NCBI GenBank assembly: GCA_013365365.1
Contig: JABVXU010000402.1
Location: 1 to 49,172, forward strand
Length of the DNA: 49,172 bases
Reading direction: 5' to 3'
Origin: Cruorifilaria tuberocauda
Taxonomy: Eukaryota; Nematoda; Chromadorea; Rhabditida; Onchocercidae
Below, piece by piece: positions 1 through 10,490 of the stretch. Position numbers and translations under genes: made by a program. A model generated the notes under the pieces. It searched no databases. It had not been told where the DNA came from and saw only the letters and a list, made by a program, of their open reading frames with translations. The stretch's first letter is position 1, and the number at the start of each line of letters is the position of its first letter.

Positions 1-1430
1 AATAATGATAATAATGAATATATGTATGCGTGTATGTATGAAATAATCATGATAATAATGAATATATGTATGCGTGTATGTATGAAATAATCATGATCAT
101 CAATTTACATATGCATGCATGTATGTGTGTGTGTGTGATAAAACATGTTTTTAATTATTAGAAAAATAATTAAGTTAACGAAATGACAAAATAAAATATT
201 TTGTAATTTCATGTTCCAGCAAAACCAGTAACTAAATAAATAAACAAAAGAAGCAATACAAATAGTTTCTTTCATTTTTCTTTTATTAAAACGAAATAAG
301 TAAATATTAACAAACGAGTAAAGTAATAAATAATATTTACTTTACAAATAATTTACCTGTATAGATCAGATCTATATATCATCAATTAATTAGCTAAAAG
401 TATTAACGAAAATTTTTATTAAAATGTAAATTTCAAGTTTAAGTAGAATAGATTAATTAGCAAAAAAGTTAAATTAAAATCATTTAAATTAATAAAATTA
501 TTTAGTGAGTTAAGATTATGCAAATATAATTAATTGATAAGGAAAATAACAATAAGAGGTAACTATCATCTTTTATCACTATTTTATCATTTATCATTAT
601 TAATCATCTTTTATCTTTATCATTAATCTTTTATCATGATTATTATTACCATTACTATCACCATGATCATTGTAATCTTTTCATCATAATTATTACTACT
701 AATTATATTTTAGCTATCACTATCACTATCATCATTCTTATCATTAATGTTTTTATCATTATTACTCTTAACAACTACTACTGTTATCAGATCTTATCAC
801 TGCATCTTTCAAAAAATATATTATTTCATATAAAAATTGATTATCATTTCTTTATTATGATCATAACTGGAAAGAATTAAAATGAAATTGGATCAATCAA
901 TCAATCAATCAATTAATTAATCAATCAACCGTATCTATCCAATATTGTCCAATGTGAGCTAATTTTGCAAGAGCTTAATTAATTAATTAAGCTAATTATC
1001 TTATCAGTTTAAGGATAATTTTATTCAACTTGGAAAATTTCCATCAAAAATTAAAATCGATTTAAGAAAAAGAACAAAACTCGTTTCTTCCTTCATTAAT
1101 TAAGATTAATTAATAAAATTGCATCGATCTAACGTAATTTGTTGAAATGATAGCGATTGCCATTAATGAAATAAATTAAAATTTTCACAATTTGAGAAAA
1201 TTCAATTTTTACGAAAACTGAAAAGACAAAAAAAAACAAAACAATGATAATAAATCATGATATAATAATTAATGAATAAGCTTACTTAGTTAATAAGTTA
1301 GCATATATTAGCATACATTATTAAATTTTATATAGTTCTTTCTTCTTTTTTTTCAAAAATTTAAAAATTAAGACAAAAGTTCCAAATGGATATTTTTGGA
1401 AGAATGAAAATTATAACTAAATATATGTAA
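1..1430. other. Gene-free AT-rich DNA with short tandem repeats
   Basis: No exon-like reading frame was found. The first 96 bases are about two copies of a 44-bp unit (the repeated GATAATAATG blocks start at 7 and 51), so the array may continue beyond the left edge. Positions 560-830 are rich in TTATCAT-like trinucleotide runs. Positions 890-930 carry an ATCA tetranucleotide run followed by ATTA runs. Confidence 0.7.
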
Positions 1431-1690
1431 GTGAGTAAAGAGTATTTTGTTACTGTTTTATTGTTATTGCATTATATAAATAAAAAGTATTTTATGTATT
1501 ATTGTTTTATTGTTATTGCATTATATAAGAGTATTTTATGTATTATTGTTTTATTGTTATTGCATTATATAAGAGTATTTTATGTATTATTGTTTTATTG
1601 TTATTGCATTATATAAGTAAAGAGTATTTTATGTATTATTGTTTTATTGTTATTGCATTAGAAAAGTGAAAAGTATTTTATGCATTATTG
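1431..1690. repeat. 44-49 bp tandem repeat, about 5-6 copies
   Basis: GTATTTTATG recurs at 1487, 1531, 1575, 1624 and 1673, giving periods of 44, 44, 49 and 49 bp, with a diverged first copy at 1441. The 49-bp spacing comes from a 5-bp insertion between units. A 61-codon open frame crosses the array, but it only translates the repeat into Leu/Ile/Tyr-rich sequence and is not taken as a gene. Confidence 0.9.
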
Positions 1691-2043
1691 ATAGCACAAA
1701 CAAAGTTAACTTATTAATGATTTTATAATAGTACAAACAAAGTTAACTTATGATTAATCAAGTAAAAAGTAATTTGATCAAGAATAATTCTTACAATTTA
1801 AAAAGGGGAAAAGAAATAATTGGAACTTGAAAAATTTCTTTTTCATCTATTTAAACATCTAATTCAATTCTATATTAATAATAATTCTAATATTATTTAA
1901 TTTATTCATTTCTGATTAAAACGATTAGAAGTGAAAAAAGTTAAATATTACTTTAACAGTTTAACACTAATCAATATGAAATTCATTAATTAGAATAAAA
2001 ATTGAATTATTGTAGCTGAAAAAAAAACAAGCAAAATATACAG

Positions 2044-2510
2044 AAGTATATAGTTAAGTGATGCGAAAGATTACAATGGTTGAAGAAATTTAAATACTAA
2101 AATTTAAAAATCTATAATTTATTTTATTGCAATTTTAAAAATGATATCATCCAATTTTGCTAATTATCCAATTAATTTTTGCACATGCATAATATAATAA
2201 TCATGCATTCATTATCATGATTAGATAAATTATCAAATTATCCTTATAAATGATGGCATTTCATGATTGTTCTATTTTTTATCGAATAAAAAATCAAAAA
2301 AAAAAAGTTACTTATAAGTTATAGTTTCAAAAAAAAAAAATTTATAAAATGACAATTTAATGAAAATTGAATGAGAAATATCTGATACCGATAAATATAT
2401 AGTTATACAGTTACAAGTATGCAATTAAGTAATGCGAAAGATTGCAATGCTAGAAGGAATTTAAATACTGAAATTAAAAAACTGTAATTTATTTTACCGG
2501 AATTTCATAT
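2044..2510. repeat. Dispersed direct duplication, about 105 bp, two copies
   Basis: A segment at about 2044-2150 recurs at about 2400-2508. Both copies contain an AAGT(A/G)ATGCGAAAGATT block followed by GAA(A/G)..AATTTAAATACT and then TAATTTATTTTA. The copies differ by scattered substitutions and short indels. The intervening DNA is plain AT-rich sequence. Confidence 0.75.
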
Positions 2511-2540
2511 AACGGAATTTTTGAGTGCTACGAAAGAGTA

Positions 2541-2926
2541 GCGTTCTCGTTTCTCTACTTATTAATATCCGGAAAAATATTCAATTCCCTACTAGTTGAT
2601 ATCCGGAAAAATATTCAATTCCCTACTAGTTGATATCCGGAAAAATATTCAATTCCCTACTAGTTAATATCCGGAAAAATATCCGAATGAAATTTAATTA
2701 ATAAATCCCGCGATCTACTGATAAGCTGAACGAGATTAATGGAACGATTAGCTTCCTCGTTTCTCTACTTATTAACATCCGGAAAAATATTCAATTCCCT
2801 ACTAGTTGATATCCGGAAAAATATTCAATTCCTTACTAGTTGATATCCGGAAAAATATCCGACTGAAATTTTACTAATAAATTCTGCAATCTACCGATAA
2901 GCTCAATGAGATTAATGGAATTTTGC
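2541..2926. repeat. Nested minisatellite: 34-bp units inside a 210-bp super-unit
   Basis: CCGG within ATATCCGGAAAAATAT recurs at 2569, 2603, 2637 and 2671, and again at 2779, 2813 and 2847, always 34 bp apart within each cluster. The clusters sit in a larger direct repeat: the CTCGTTTCTCTACTTATTAA leader occurs near 2546 and 2756, giving a 210-bp offset, and the trailing CCGATAAGCT..GAGATTAATGGAA block is also repeated. The second super-unit lacks one inner unit, so it is about 34 bp shorter. Confidence 0.95.
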
Positions 2927-3430
2927 TTTTAAATTCTCTGACCTATGATTTATCCCAGGGGATTGGTCTGCTAGCAAATCCTCTGATTTATCCTTAATCC
3001 TTTGACCTAAGTAAGATTTTCCACTCATCAATCTTTCGGCACAACTGTTAACTTTTTATTTTTTTTCTTTTAGGCTCTTAGGAAAGAAACTAAAACCGAT
3101 GTTTAATTGATTTACAGGTAAAGAGAAAGAGAATTTCAATTCCTAATTACTAATTACCTGAGAGAGCGTTTGAAAATGTGAAGGTTTGAATTGAATGAAA
3201 AATGAAAGATTAAAGAGAACAGGTAGTTGATGGATAAGAAAAAAAAGAAACCTGTAAATTAATTAGAGGAAAAACGAAGAGAAATAAGTAAGAGGGAGGA
3301 AAAGAGAGAGACAAAGAAAAGAGAAAGGAAGAGAGCCAGGAAAGAAGGGACAAAGATAGAGAGAGTAGTATAGTTCATGTTAATTAGAAAAAAAATTAAA
3401 CTTGAATTGGTTGCACAAACTTTGTTCATG
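2927..3430. other. Gene-free segment with purine-rich stretch
   Basis: No gene was seen. Positions 2935-3030 contain a repeated CTCTGA/TTTGACC..TTTATCC motif. Positions 3265-3372 are almost pure purine on the + strand (GAGAGAA/GGAAAG runs), the kind of polypurine tract that can form triplex DNA. Confidence 0.6.
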
Positions 3431-3435
3431 AAGAT

Positions 3436-3905
3436 ATGAAGTTGACAAATTGTACGGTATTTGAGTGTGCGTACGTGCATTTCTATGTGTATGCGTATTT
3501 TTATACGCACATATACGTACGTACGTGTGAACGTGCGTTTGTGTGCGTGTGTTCATGTGAACATCTACGTGGATATGTAAGCATACGTGTGTGTGTGTGT
3601 GCATATATGTGTATACAAGTATTGTATACAATACGTATAAGTGTGTACACATGCACACACGTATATGTACGTGTACGTGTGTGCTGTATATATGTTAGGT
3701 CACCATTGTGATTTCACGTGTGTAAGCGTGTGTTCATATGGATATGTGTGTATGTACGCAAATGCGTGTATATATGTGCATGTATACACGTGTATCTATA
3801 TATATGTGCATGTAAGCGGGTTTGCGTTATGGTATGCGCACGTGTATGTGTTTATATGTGTATGCGTGCGTGTGTTCACGTATATATTTATATGTGTGTC
3901 TACTA
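3436..3905. repeat. Long alternating purine-pyrimidine (TG/CA/TA/CG) tract
   Basis: About 470 bp are dominated by alternating purine and pyrimidine: GTGTGC, ACGTACGTACGT, GTATATATG and TACACACG blocks. GC is clearly above the flanks. Overlapping open frames on both strands are explained by composition, because every stop codon ends in two purines and so cannot occur in strictly alternating DNA. Such tracts are known to favour left-handed Z-DNA. I do not call a gene here. Confidence 0.85.
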
Positions 3906-4529
3906 TTGAATTGATGAATGGATAAAAATTTGTTGATTAAATGGGAAATTTTAGAAAACTTTTTGCACTTTAGCTACTATCTCACTTTTCCGGATAAAAT
4001 TGATTGAAAAGTAATTATGCGTTTTTACTTACTTTTAATAACTTTAATATAACTACCTACTAATATTGCAAATCACTTTACTGATAATCAGTCATATACT
4101 GATATCACAATTACATTCATTCAATTCTTCTATCATTTATCAATATAAGTTAAACGATACGATCAATGTTGGTATTCAATTTTAAGATAGTTAAATGATA
4201 AAACCCTAGAAAAAGAGATGAAAGGAGAAGGAGAGAGTGAGTAGAGAGAGAGGAAGAGAGGGAGAGAGAGAGAGAGAGAGAGAAAGAAGTGAAGGAGGAA
4301 ATTAAGTATTTTTTGATTGATTAAAAAAATCGTTATCAAGAATTTTCTTTCCCTGCTCTATTCGTTTTCTTTTTTGCTTTAATTTAGAATATTTTCAAAT
4401 TTTATCAAAAATAAATAAACATTCAAACAAGTATAAGTAAAGTATAAAGTGTAAAAAGTAAAGTTAGTATTTAATTTTTTTTTGACAAACCAAAAAGTTG
4501 ATAAAACTATATTTTCCGTCAGATATCAT
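3906..4529. other. Gene-free segment with GA microsatellite
   Basis: No gene was seen. A (GA)n-rich stretch lies at 4224-4290 in otherwise AT-rich DNA. Confidence 0.6.
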
Positions 4530-4539
4530 GATGATTTTA

Positions 4540-4810
4540 TATGATAACGTGTAATTAAGTATCGTCATGATGTGAAATGTAATCAGAAGTTTTCATAACG
4601 TCTTATTGTCATGACGTGTTATTGCTTGATGTATTATATAAGTTACGAGAACGTGTAATTAAGTGTCGTCATAACGTAAAATGTAATCAAAGATTCTCAT
4701 ACGTTTACTGTATTACTTGATGCACTGTATATCTGTATCACGAGGTATAATTAAGTATCGTAATAACGTGAAATACTATCATAACGTGTTATCTGAGGTT
4801 TTTATAACGG
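4540..4810. repeat. Diverged tandem repeat of about 93-104 bp, three copies
   Basis: AACGTGTAATTAAGTATCGTCAT-like blocks recur at about 4546, 4650 and 4742 (third copy GAGGTATAATTAAGTATCG). Each is followed by a TAACGT(G)AAAT block and by TTATT(G/A)CTTGATG in the first two. ACGT tetramers are concentrated here compared with the surroundings. Confidence 0.85.
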
Positions 4811-5866
4811 AGAAGCTAACTTTCTTTTTTTTAAGTAAGTTTTTTAAGTATATTTAAGTAACGGATATAAATGAAACGATATAATATTAATATTATGCAT
4901 ACAATCTTACTTGCTTTCGTAAAAATTGTATATCTAATTTGAATTTTAACAAAATACTTAATTTGTAATTTGTTATTTTGTTTATTGAAATTTTCCATGA
5001 TAAAATTGAATAGTAAATTTCATTTCATTCAATTATTTAATTTCTTTTTCATATAAGTATAATTAAAACTTTTAAAATTTATTTAGCACTAATTTAAGCT
5101 CTGACAAGGACATTCATAATAAGCTTTAACAGAGACATTCATGATTTCTCGTTTGATAAACAATCAATGATAATTGAAGTTTAATTTCGATTTTACATAA
5201 ATGACCACTGTTATTACTGTATTTCGATGATTTAATAAGTTAACTTAATGTATGATTTTAGTTTACATTAAATTAGAGTAATGCTTAATTAGAAAAATAA
5301 AGTTTTAAAGTAATACTTTATTAAGATAATAAAGTTTTGAAGTAATGTTTTATTATGAGTAATAAAGTTTAAGAGTAATTATTCATTAATACTTATAATT
5401 CTTAAACTTTTCCGAATTAGTATTTTGTTGAAAATTTCTCATAGAATTAATAGAATTAATCTCTAACATTACTATTCATTATTTCCTATCATTTAAATAA
5501 ACTTTGGTATAATTTAAATTTGTTTCAACTCATTTTAATTGATGCAAAATTGATTGTAAGTAATCGATACACTGATCTTGCTAAATTACAATTTTGAAAT
5601 GATTTTAAAATGATGCATGAAATTCTGAATGATATTGAAAAAAGTGATAATTGGGAGAGAAAAATATTTAAACTATGATAAGTGATAAGAAGCGCGACGA
5701 TAACATAACTAACACAAGTAATTAAAGATTATTATCAATGAAAAATAGCATACTAAAAGTAAATAACAGTTTATTCCTGTAGTTATTAGTAATTTTCATT
5801 TCGGAAGTTTTTCAAATAAGAATATCAGATTTTTTAATTGTGCTATAAAATAATGAAATCTCAATT
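4811..5866. other. Gene-free AT-rich DNA
   Basis: No exon was supported. Positions 5275-5400 hold three diverged copies of a roughly 35-bp unit built on AATAAAGTTTTAAAGTAAT. Positions 5095-5150 hold a short duplication around GACATTCAT. Confidence 0.6.
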
Positions 5867-6170
5867 ATTATCAATTATTTATCGATTATTTATTTATCAA
5901 TTATTATCAATTACTTATTAATTATCTATCAATTACTTATCAATAAAAAAAAAAGGTTTAGAGTCAAAAAATTGTTTCACGTAAGAATTTTAAACTGAAA
6001 ATTTCTTTTCCTTTCTAAGAAATAAATCAATATCAATTATTTATCAATTATTATCAATTACCTATTAATTATTTATCAATTACTTATCAATAAAAAAAAA
6101 GGTTTTACAGTCATAAAATACTTTCACAAAGAATTTTAAACTGGAAATTTCTTTTCTTTTTTTTTTTCTA
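5867..6170. repeat. 147-bp direct duplication, two copies
   Basis: The block TATCAATTATTATCAATTAC..TTATCAATAAAAAAAA-GGTTT..CAGTCA..AATTTTAAACTG(A/G)AAATTTCTTTT occurs at about 5880-6018 and 6030-6165. The CAATAAAA landmark sits at 5941 and 6088, a 147-bp offset. Within each copy ATCAATTA is itself repeated. Confidence 0.9.
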
Positions 6171-7150
6171 GAAATAGCAATCTGCTAACTCGTTGCAAAT
6201 TAAACATAAATTACAATCAATTATCAACATCATTACTAAATAATGCTTCCTTACATCACAGAAAATACTTTTACAATTTTGCAAAAAAAAAAGTAACGAA
6301 GAAATAAGTAATGTTAAATTTCGGTACTTTTTACTTAGCAAGAGTAAAATTAATTGAATGGAAAAGTGCATGTTGAGCAGTTTTAAAAGATAGTTAAATA
6401 TTTACAAGTTCTTTTTATAGGAAAGTGCATGTTTTTTAGGCTTACGTATTTACACGTTTTTTATAGAAAATATACGCTGCACGCTTTTTAGAGATACGCA
6501 TTTACGCGTACTTTTTGTCTTCATTAATTAACCTAAATTTAACCTATTACCTAAATTAATTAACCTAATTTAAATTTACAGCATATAATAGTTTATAAAT
6601 AGTTTTCTGGAAAAAAAAAAACATTCAGCAACTATATAAGGTTGGACAAATTTCGATAATTAATTTCATTTCCAATTATTTCCAATTTTTTCTTTTAATT
6701 CAAGAATTTACGATTACTTTAATCATTTTAAACTAAAAACACATTTTATATAATTTCAAATTTCCAATTTCTAAATAATTTGTTGATAGAAAAAGAGCAA
6801 AGAACGATGATAAAAATGATAAAGATTTGAAAGATGGCGGCAATAATATTAGTTTGATAATAGAAAAAAAAAGTGGCAATGATAGTTAGTGATAACAGCA
6901 ATTGATAATTTTGATAATTGATAAAATTTTCATTTTGATTACAAAATGAGAGTAAAATTTGTTTTTTTTTAATCTTACAAATAAAATTTTTGCTTACATT
7001 CAAATAATCTTAAAATGAAAATAGGAAAAAAGAAAATCAGAAACTATCAAAGATGATTTTAAGATAGAGAATAGGGAATGCACCATTCGTCATGATTATT
7101 ACAATGTTTGAAATAAGTTGACAGGTTGACCTTCATGACAGCATTGTAAT
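6171..7150. other. Gene-free AT-rich DNA
   Basis: No supported exon. Positions 6370-6500 contain diverged repeats of a GAAAGTGCATG..TTTTTAG..TACG(C/T)ATTTAC element. Open frames of 60-85 codons here are Phe/Ile/Leu/Lys-rich with no recognisable domain and are not called. Confidence 0.6.
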
Positions 7151-7159
7151 TATTACAGT

Positions 7160-7875
7160 CATTGCCATCATTGCACCATTATCACCATCTTCATCATTAT
7201 TATCATCATCAACATCGTCATCTTTATCATCACCATCATTATCATCACTATCATCATCATCGCTACTGTCTTCACTATCTGCATGAAATCATTATTAAGG
7301 CTTTCATTATCATCATCAATATCATTAGCATCATCAATCATCATCGTTATCATTATCATGACTATCATCATCATCATCATCATCATTCTAGCCTCCATTA
7401 TCCACATCAAATCATTATTGAGGCTTTCATTATCATCATCAATATCATTATTATGATCACGATCATCACCATCGCCTTCACTATCCACATCAAATCATTA
7501 TTGAGGCTCTCATTATCATCATCAATATCATCATTTATCAGCACTCCGACCGTTACTATTTCAACATTATCATATTCACTATCATCACCGTACTTAAATT
7601 ATCATCATCATCAGTCACTATTACTAGCATCTTTATCGTTACTACTTCCAGTATTACCGCTATCAAATGTCATAATTTCCATCATCATCATCATTATCAA
7701 AATGATTTTCATTATTACTATTATCATCATCATCACTATAATTATCGTTATTAACATCAACGCCATCACCATTATCAATATGGCTATCATTATTGTTATC
7801 GATTTCATTTTCATTACCATTATCCTCATTATCAATATTCGCTATCGTCATTATCACTATTACGAACGAGAATAA
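7160..7875. repeat. Imperfect CAT/ATC trinucleotide tract with embedded longer repeats
   Basis: About 700 bp consist mostly of ATC/ATT triplets. Translation gives His/Tyr/Ser/Ile-rich frames on + (one of 237 codons) and Met/Asp/Asn-rich frames on -, the expected products of the triplet repeat rather than a protein family. A longer unit of about 52 bp containing AAATCATTATT(A/G)AGGCT(T/C)TCATT is present three times, near 7283, 7408 and 7492. The expansion therefore also involved larger duplications. Confidence 0.85.
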
Positions 7876-8599
7876 GCATATGTATATTCTACCTTAGTAC
7901 CAAAGATAATGCCAACAGCCAAATATTTCAGGCCAACAAATTTTAAAAAACTGCAACTAAATGCAAAAAATGATAAGATTTGAAATGGTTTAGTGATAAT
8001 TTTGTTAAACCATTCCTTATCCTTTCGTATTTATCATAGCGTTATCAGTGATAGTGATATAGCATTATAAACCAATATAAAAAATTATGAAACCATCTTA
8101 TCACGTTTTTCCCATCAATTTCATTTATTTCTTTTCATAGCCACCAAATTCTTAAAATTTTATTTCTTATCAGTAAATTGCAGTTACAGTAATTCTTATC
8201 AGTAAATAAATGAAACAAAATTAGATTAAGAGCAAAAGTTCAACTGATTAGAGAGAGAGAGAGAGATATTGTAAATTTAAAACTTTTAAAATATCACAAA
8301 AAAAGGCTTTTTAAAAAAAAATATTCTACAAAATTCATAAAAAAGAAGATAGAAAATTGAAAATTTGAAAATTTAGTTAACACTATAAGTTTAGTTAACA
8401 CTGTAATTACAATCTAATACTTTCAAAAATGTTTCATTGATACTGTATACTTTTGTTAAATTTTTAATCCATTTAAATACGAAAGTTTATGAAGTTAAAA
8501 AAGTTAATTGTAAATTTACATTTAAATACAAAAGTTAATGAAATTAAAAAAAAATTAATTATAAATTTATTCTGGAAAAGAAATAGAAATAAAAACATA
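7876..8599. other. Gene-free AT-rich DNA
   Basis: No exon was seen. A short (GA)n run lies at 8250-8266. Paired repeats of TTTAAATACAAAAGTTAATGAA occur around 8470-8550. Confidence 0.6.
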
Positions 8600-8862
8600 C
8601 TTGCCGTAAACTTTCCGTATTTGAATTAAAAAAGTTTCCGTATACTTTCCGTATTTGAATTTAAAAAGTTTCCGTATACTTTCCGTATTTTAATCAAAAA
8701 AGTTTCCGTAAACTTTCCGTATTTGAATCAAAAAGGTTTCCGTAAACTTTTCGTATTTGAATCAAAAAAGTTTCCGTAAACTTTCCGTATTTGAATCAAA
8801 AAAGTTTCCGTAAACTTTCCGTATTTGAATCAAAAAAGTTTCCGTAAACTTTCCGTATTTGA
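8600..8862. repeat. 34-bp minisatellite, eight copies, with a hairpin core
   Basis: CTTTCCGTAT (one copy CTTTTCGTAT) occurs at 8611, 8645, 8679, 8713, 8747, 8781, 8815 and 8849, an exact 34-bp period. The right-hand units are almost identical and the left-hand units more diverged. Each right-hand unit contains AAGTTTCCGTAAACTT, an inverted repeat with 6-bp arms (AAGTTT/AAACTT) around CCGT, so each unit could form a small hairpin. Confidence 0.97.
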
Positions 8863-10109
8863 TGTATACAACTTTATTGCTTTTTATATTCGATAAAATA
8901 GTTTTATGCAAATTTATCCCACCTTTTTTTTTTCCTTATAAATTTACGAAGGTCAACTTATTCGAATATTATAATTATCATAAACTGGAATATTCAATGA
9001 TACCTTCGCTACAATTATCATCATTCCCACATCGCTATTTATCATCCTATCATGATCATTATCATGATCATTAGCGATTATCCATTGTTATGATTACCAT
9101 TATTATCATCATTATAGAAGTGCATTTATACTTCTAATAATGGGAAAGATAAGAATATGATCTGATCCATCAATTTCTCAAAATGAAAAATTAACAAATC
9201 AAAACTAAGTTAATTATCATTTTCAAAAACTGGTTGATAGGTATGTTAATTGATAATTAACTTACTTATGAAGATTAATTTTGTTTGTTAGTAATTTAAA
9301 TTAACTTTTTATTTTCATGTTTAAATATAATTAGAATTCTTACTTTCAAAGTTTTCTTATCCTTTTTTTGCTTTTCTCGTTTAAATTATTACTTTAAATA
9401 TGCATTATATATAATAAAAATAAAAAATTTTAATTCATGAAAATCAGCTTACGTAACTACTGATAAAAATGAATTACGTGAAGTGAAAATTTTAGTTTAT
9501 TCGGATCAAATTAAACTTCTAACTTTTATCTTTTATCAGTGTAACTTTCTAAAACAAGTAATTTCACTTCTTACTTACCCAAAAAAATCTTACTCAAAAA
9601 CTTAAAATCTTATTCAAAGATTTAGAAAATAGCTACGAAATAAATCCTAGTGATAATTGTAAAAAAAGTTATAATATAAAGTATAAATTTTGGTATAAAC
9701 TAAAGTATAAACACTATAAACTCAGTTATTTCAAAATTTTAAATGTATTAATCATCAATGAATTCAAAATTAAGTAATGAAATATTAAAGTTATATCAAA
9801 TATTGCTCAAATTTAAAAGTATTTCAATTTGTCATAATGATATATCAATGTTATTGTTTTGGGATTTTAAGTTTTTGATAAGATTTTTTTAAGTAATCAG
9901 AAATAAATGATATAAGTAATTAGAAATAATTAAGATAATTAGTAATTAATTATTAAAAAGATATACCACAAATTTCAATATTGCTTAAGTTTAAAGATAT
10001 TTCGATTTATCATAGTGATATAAATGTGATTTTCAGTAAACTCATGGTTTAGGTTAGATCACTATGATACAGGTAATTCGATGTAATTAAGATAATTAGT
10101 AATTAATCG
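8863..10109. other. Gene-free AT-rich DNA
   Basis: No supported exon. TCATGATCATTATCATGATCA at 9050-9071 is a short palindromic stretch. A loose duplication around TTGCT(C/T)AA(A/G)TTTAAA..ATTTCAATTTGTCATA lies at about 9790-9850 and 9965-10025. Confidence 0.6.
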
Positions 10110-10179
10110 TTAAAAAGGTATACCATAAGTTTTAAACCATCCATCGATGCGACTATATTGCTTTTTCTCATAAGCTGTT

Positions 10180-10490
10180 CGCATTACTGTTTTGCTTTCG
10201 ATTTTTTCATAGGCGAAGGAATAATGATATTTCCAATTAATCATATATTTCCTTTTTTCCGTTAAACACACTTTCCGGAATATTTTGTTATCCAATGCAC
10301 CTTCCGGAGTAACTTTTATCGAAGTGTTTAAAAATTTCTGTCAGCAGTATGGAAATGAAAAACGTAACTGAAATAAAAAGTCGGATGAGAAATAATATTT
10401 TCAATTTATCGCATATATCATTATTTCGGAAAAATGCGCTTTCCGGAATATTTCTTATCAAATACCTTTTCCGGAATTGTTATCTGAATC
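10180..10490. repeat. Diverged direct duplication with TTCCGGAAT landmarks
   Basis: The segment at about 10215-10325 (AATTAATCATATAT..ACTTTCCGGAATATTT..TTATC..CCTTCCGGAG) is repeated at about 10395-10480 (AATTTATCGCATATAT..GCTTTCCGGAATATTT..TTATC..TTTTCCGGAATT). Short open frames on both strands (about 61 and 65 codons) overlay the two copies. They show no domain and are treated as chance. Confidence 0.8.

Noticed and set aside
3259..3925. Several overlapping 60-94 codon frames on both strands
   Set aside because: They fall in the polypurine and alternating purine-pyrimidine tracts, where stop codons are rare by composition. Cys/Val/Tyr/His-rich products show no family resemblance.
7162..7875. 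237-codon + strand open frame rich in His/Tyr/Ser/Ile
   Set aside because: It is a direct read-out of an imperfect ATC/ATT triplet repeat. Opposite-strand frames are equally open, no domain is visible and no splice or start context supports it.
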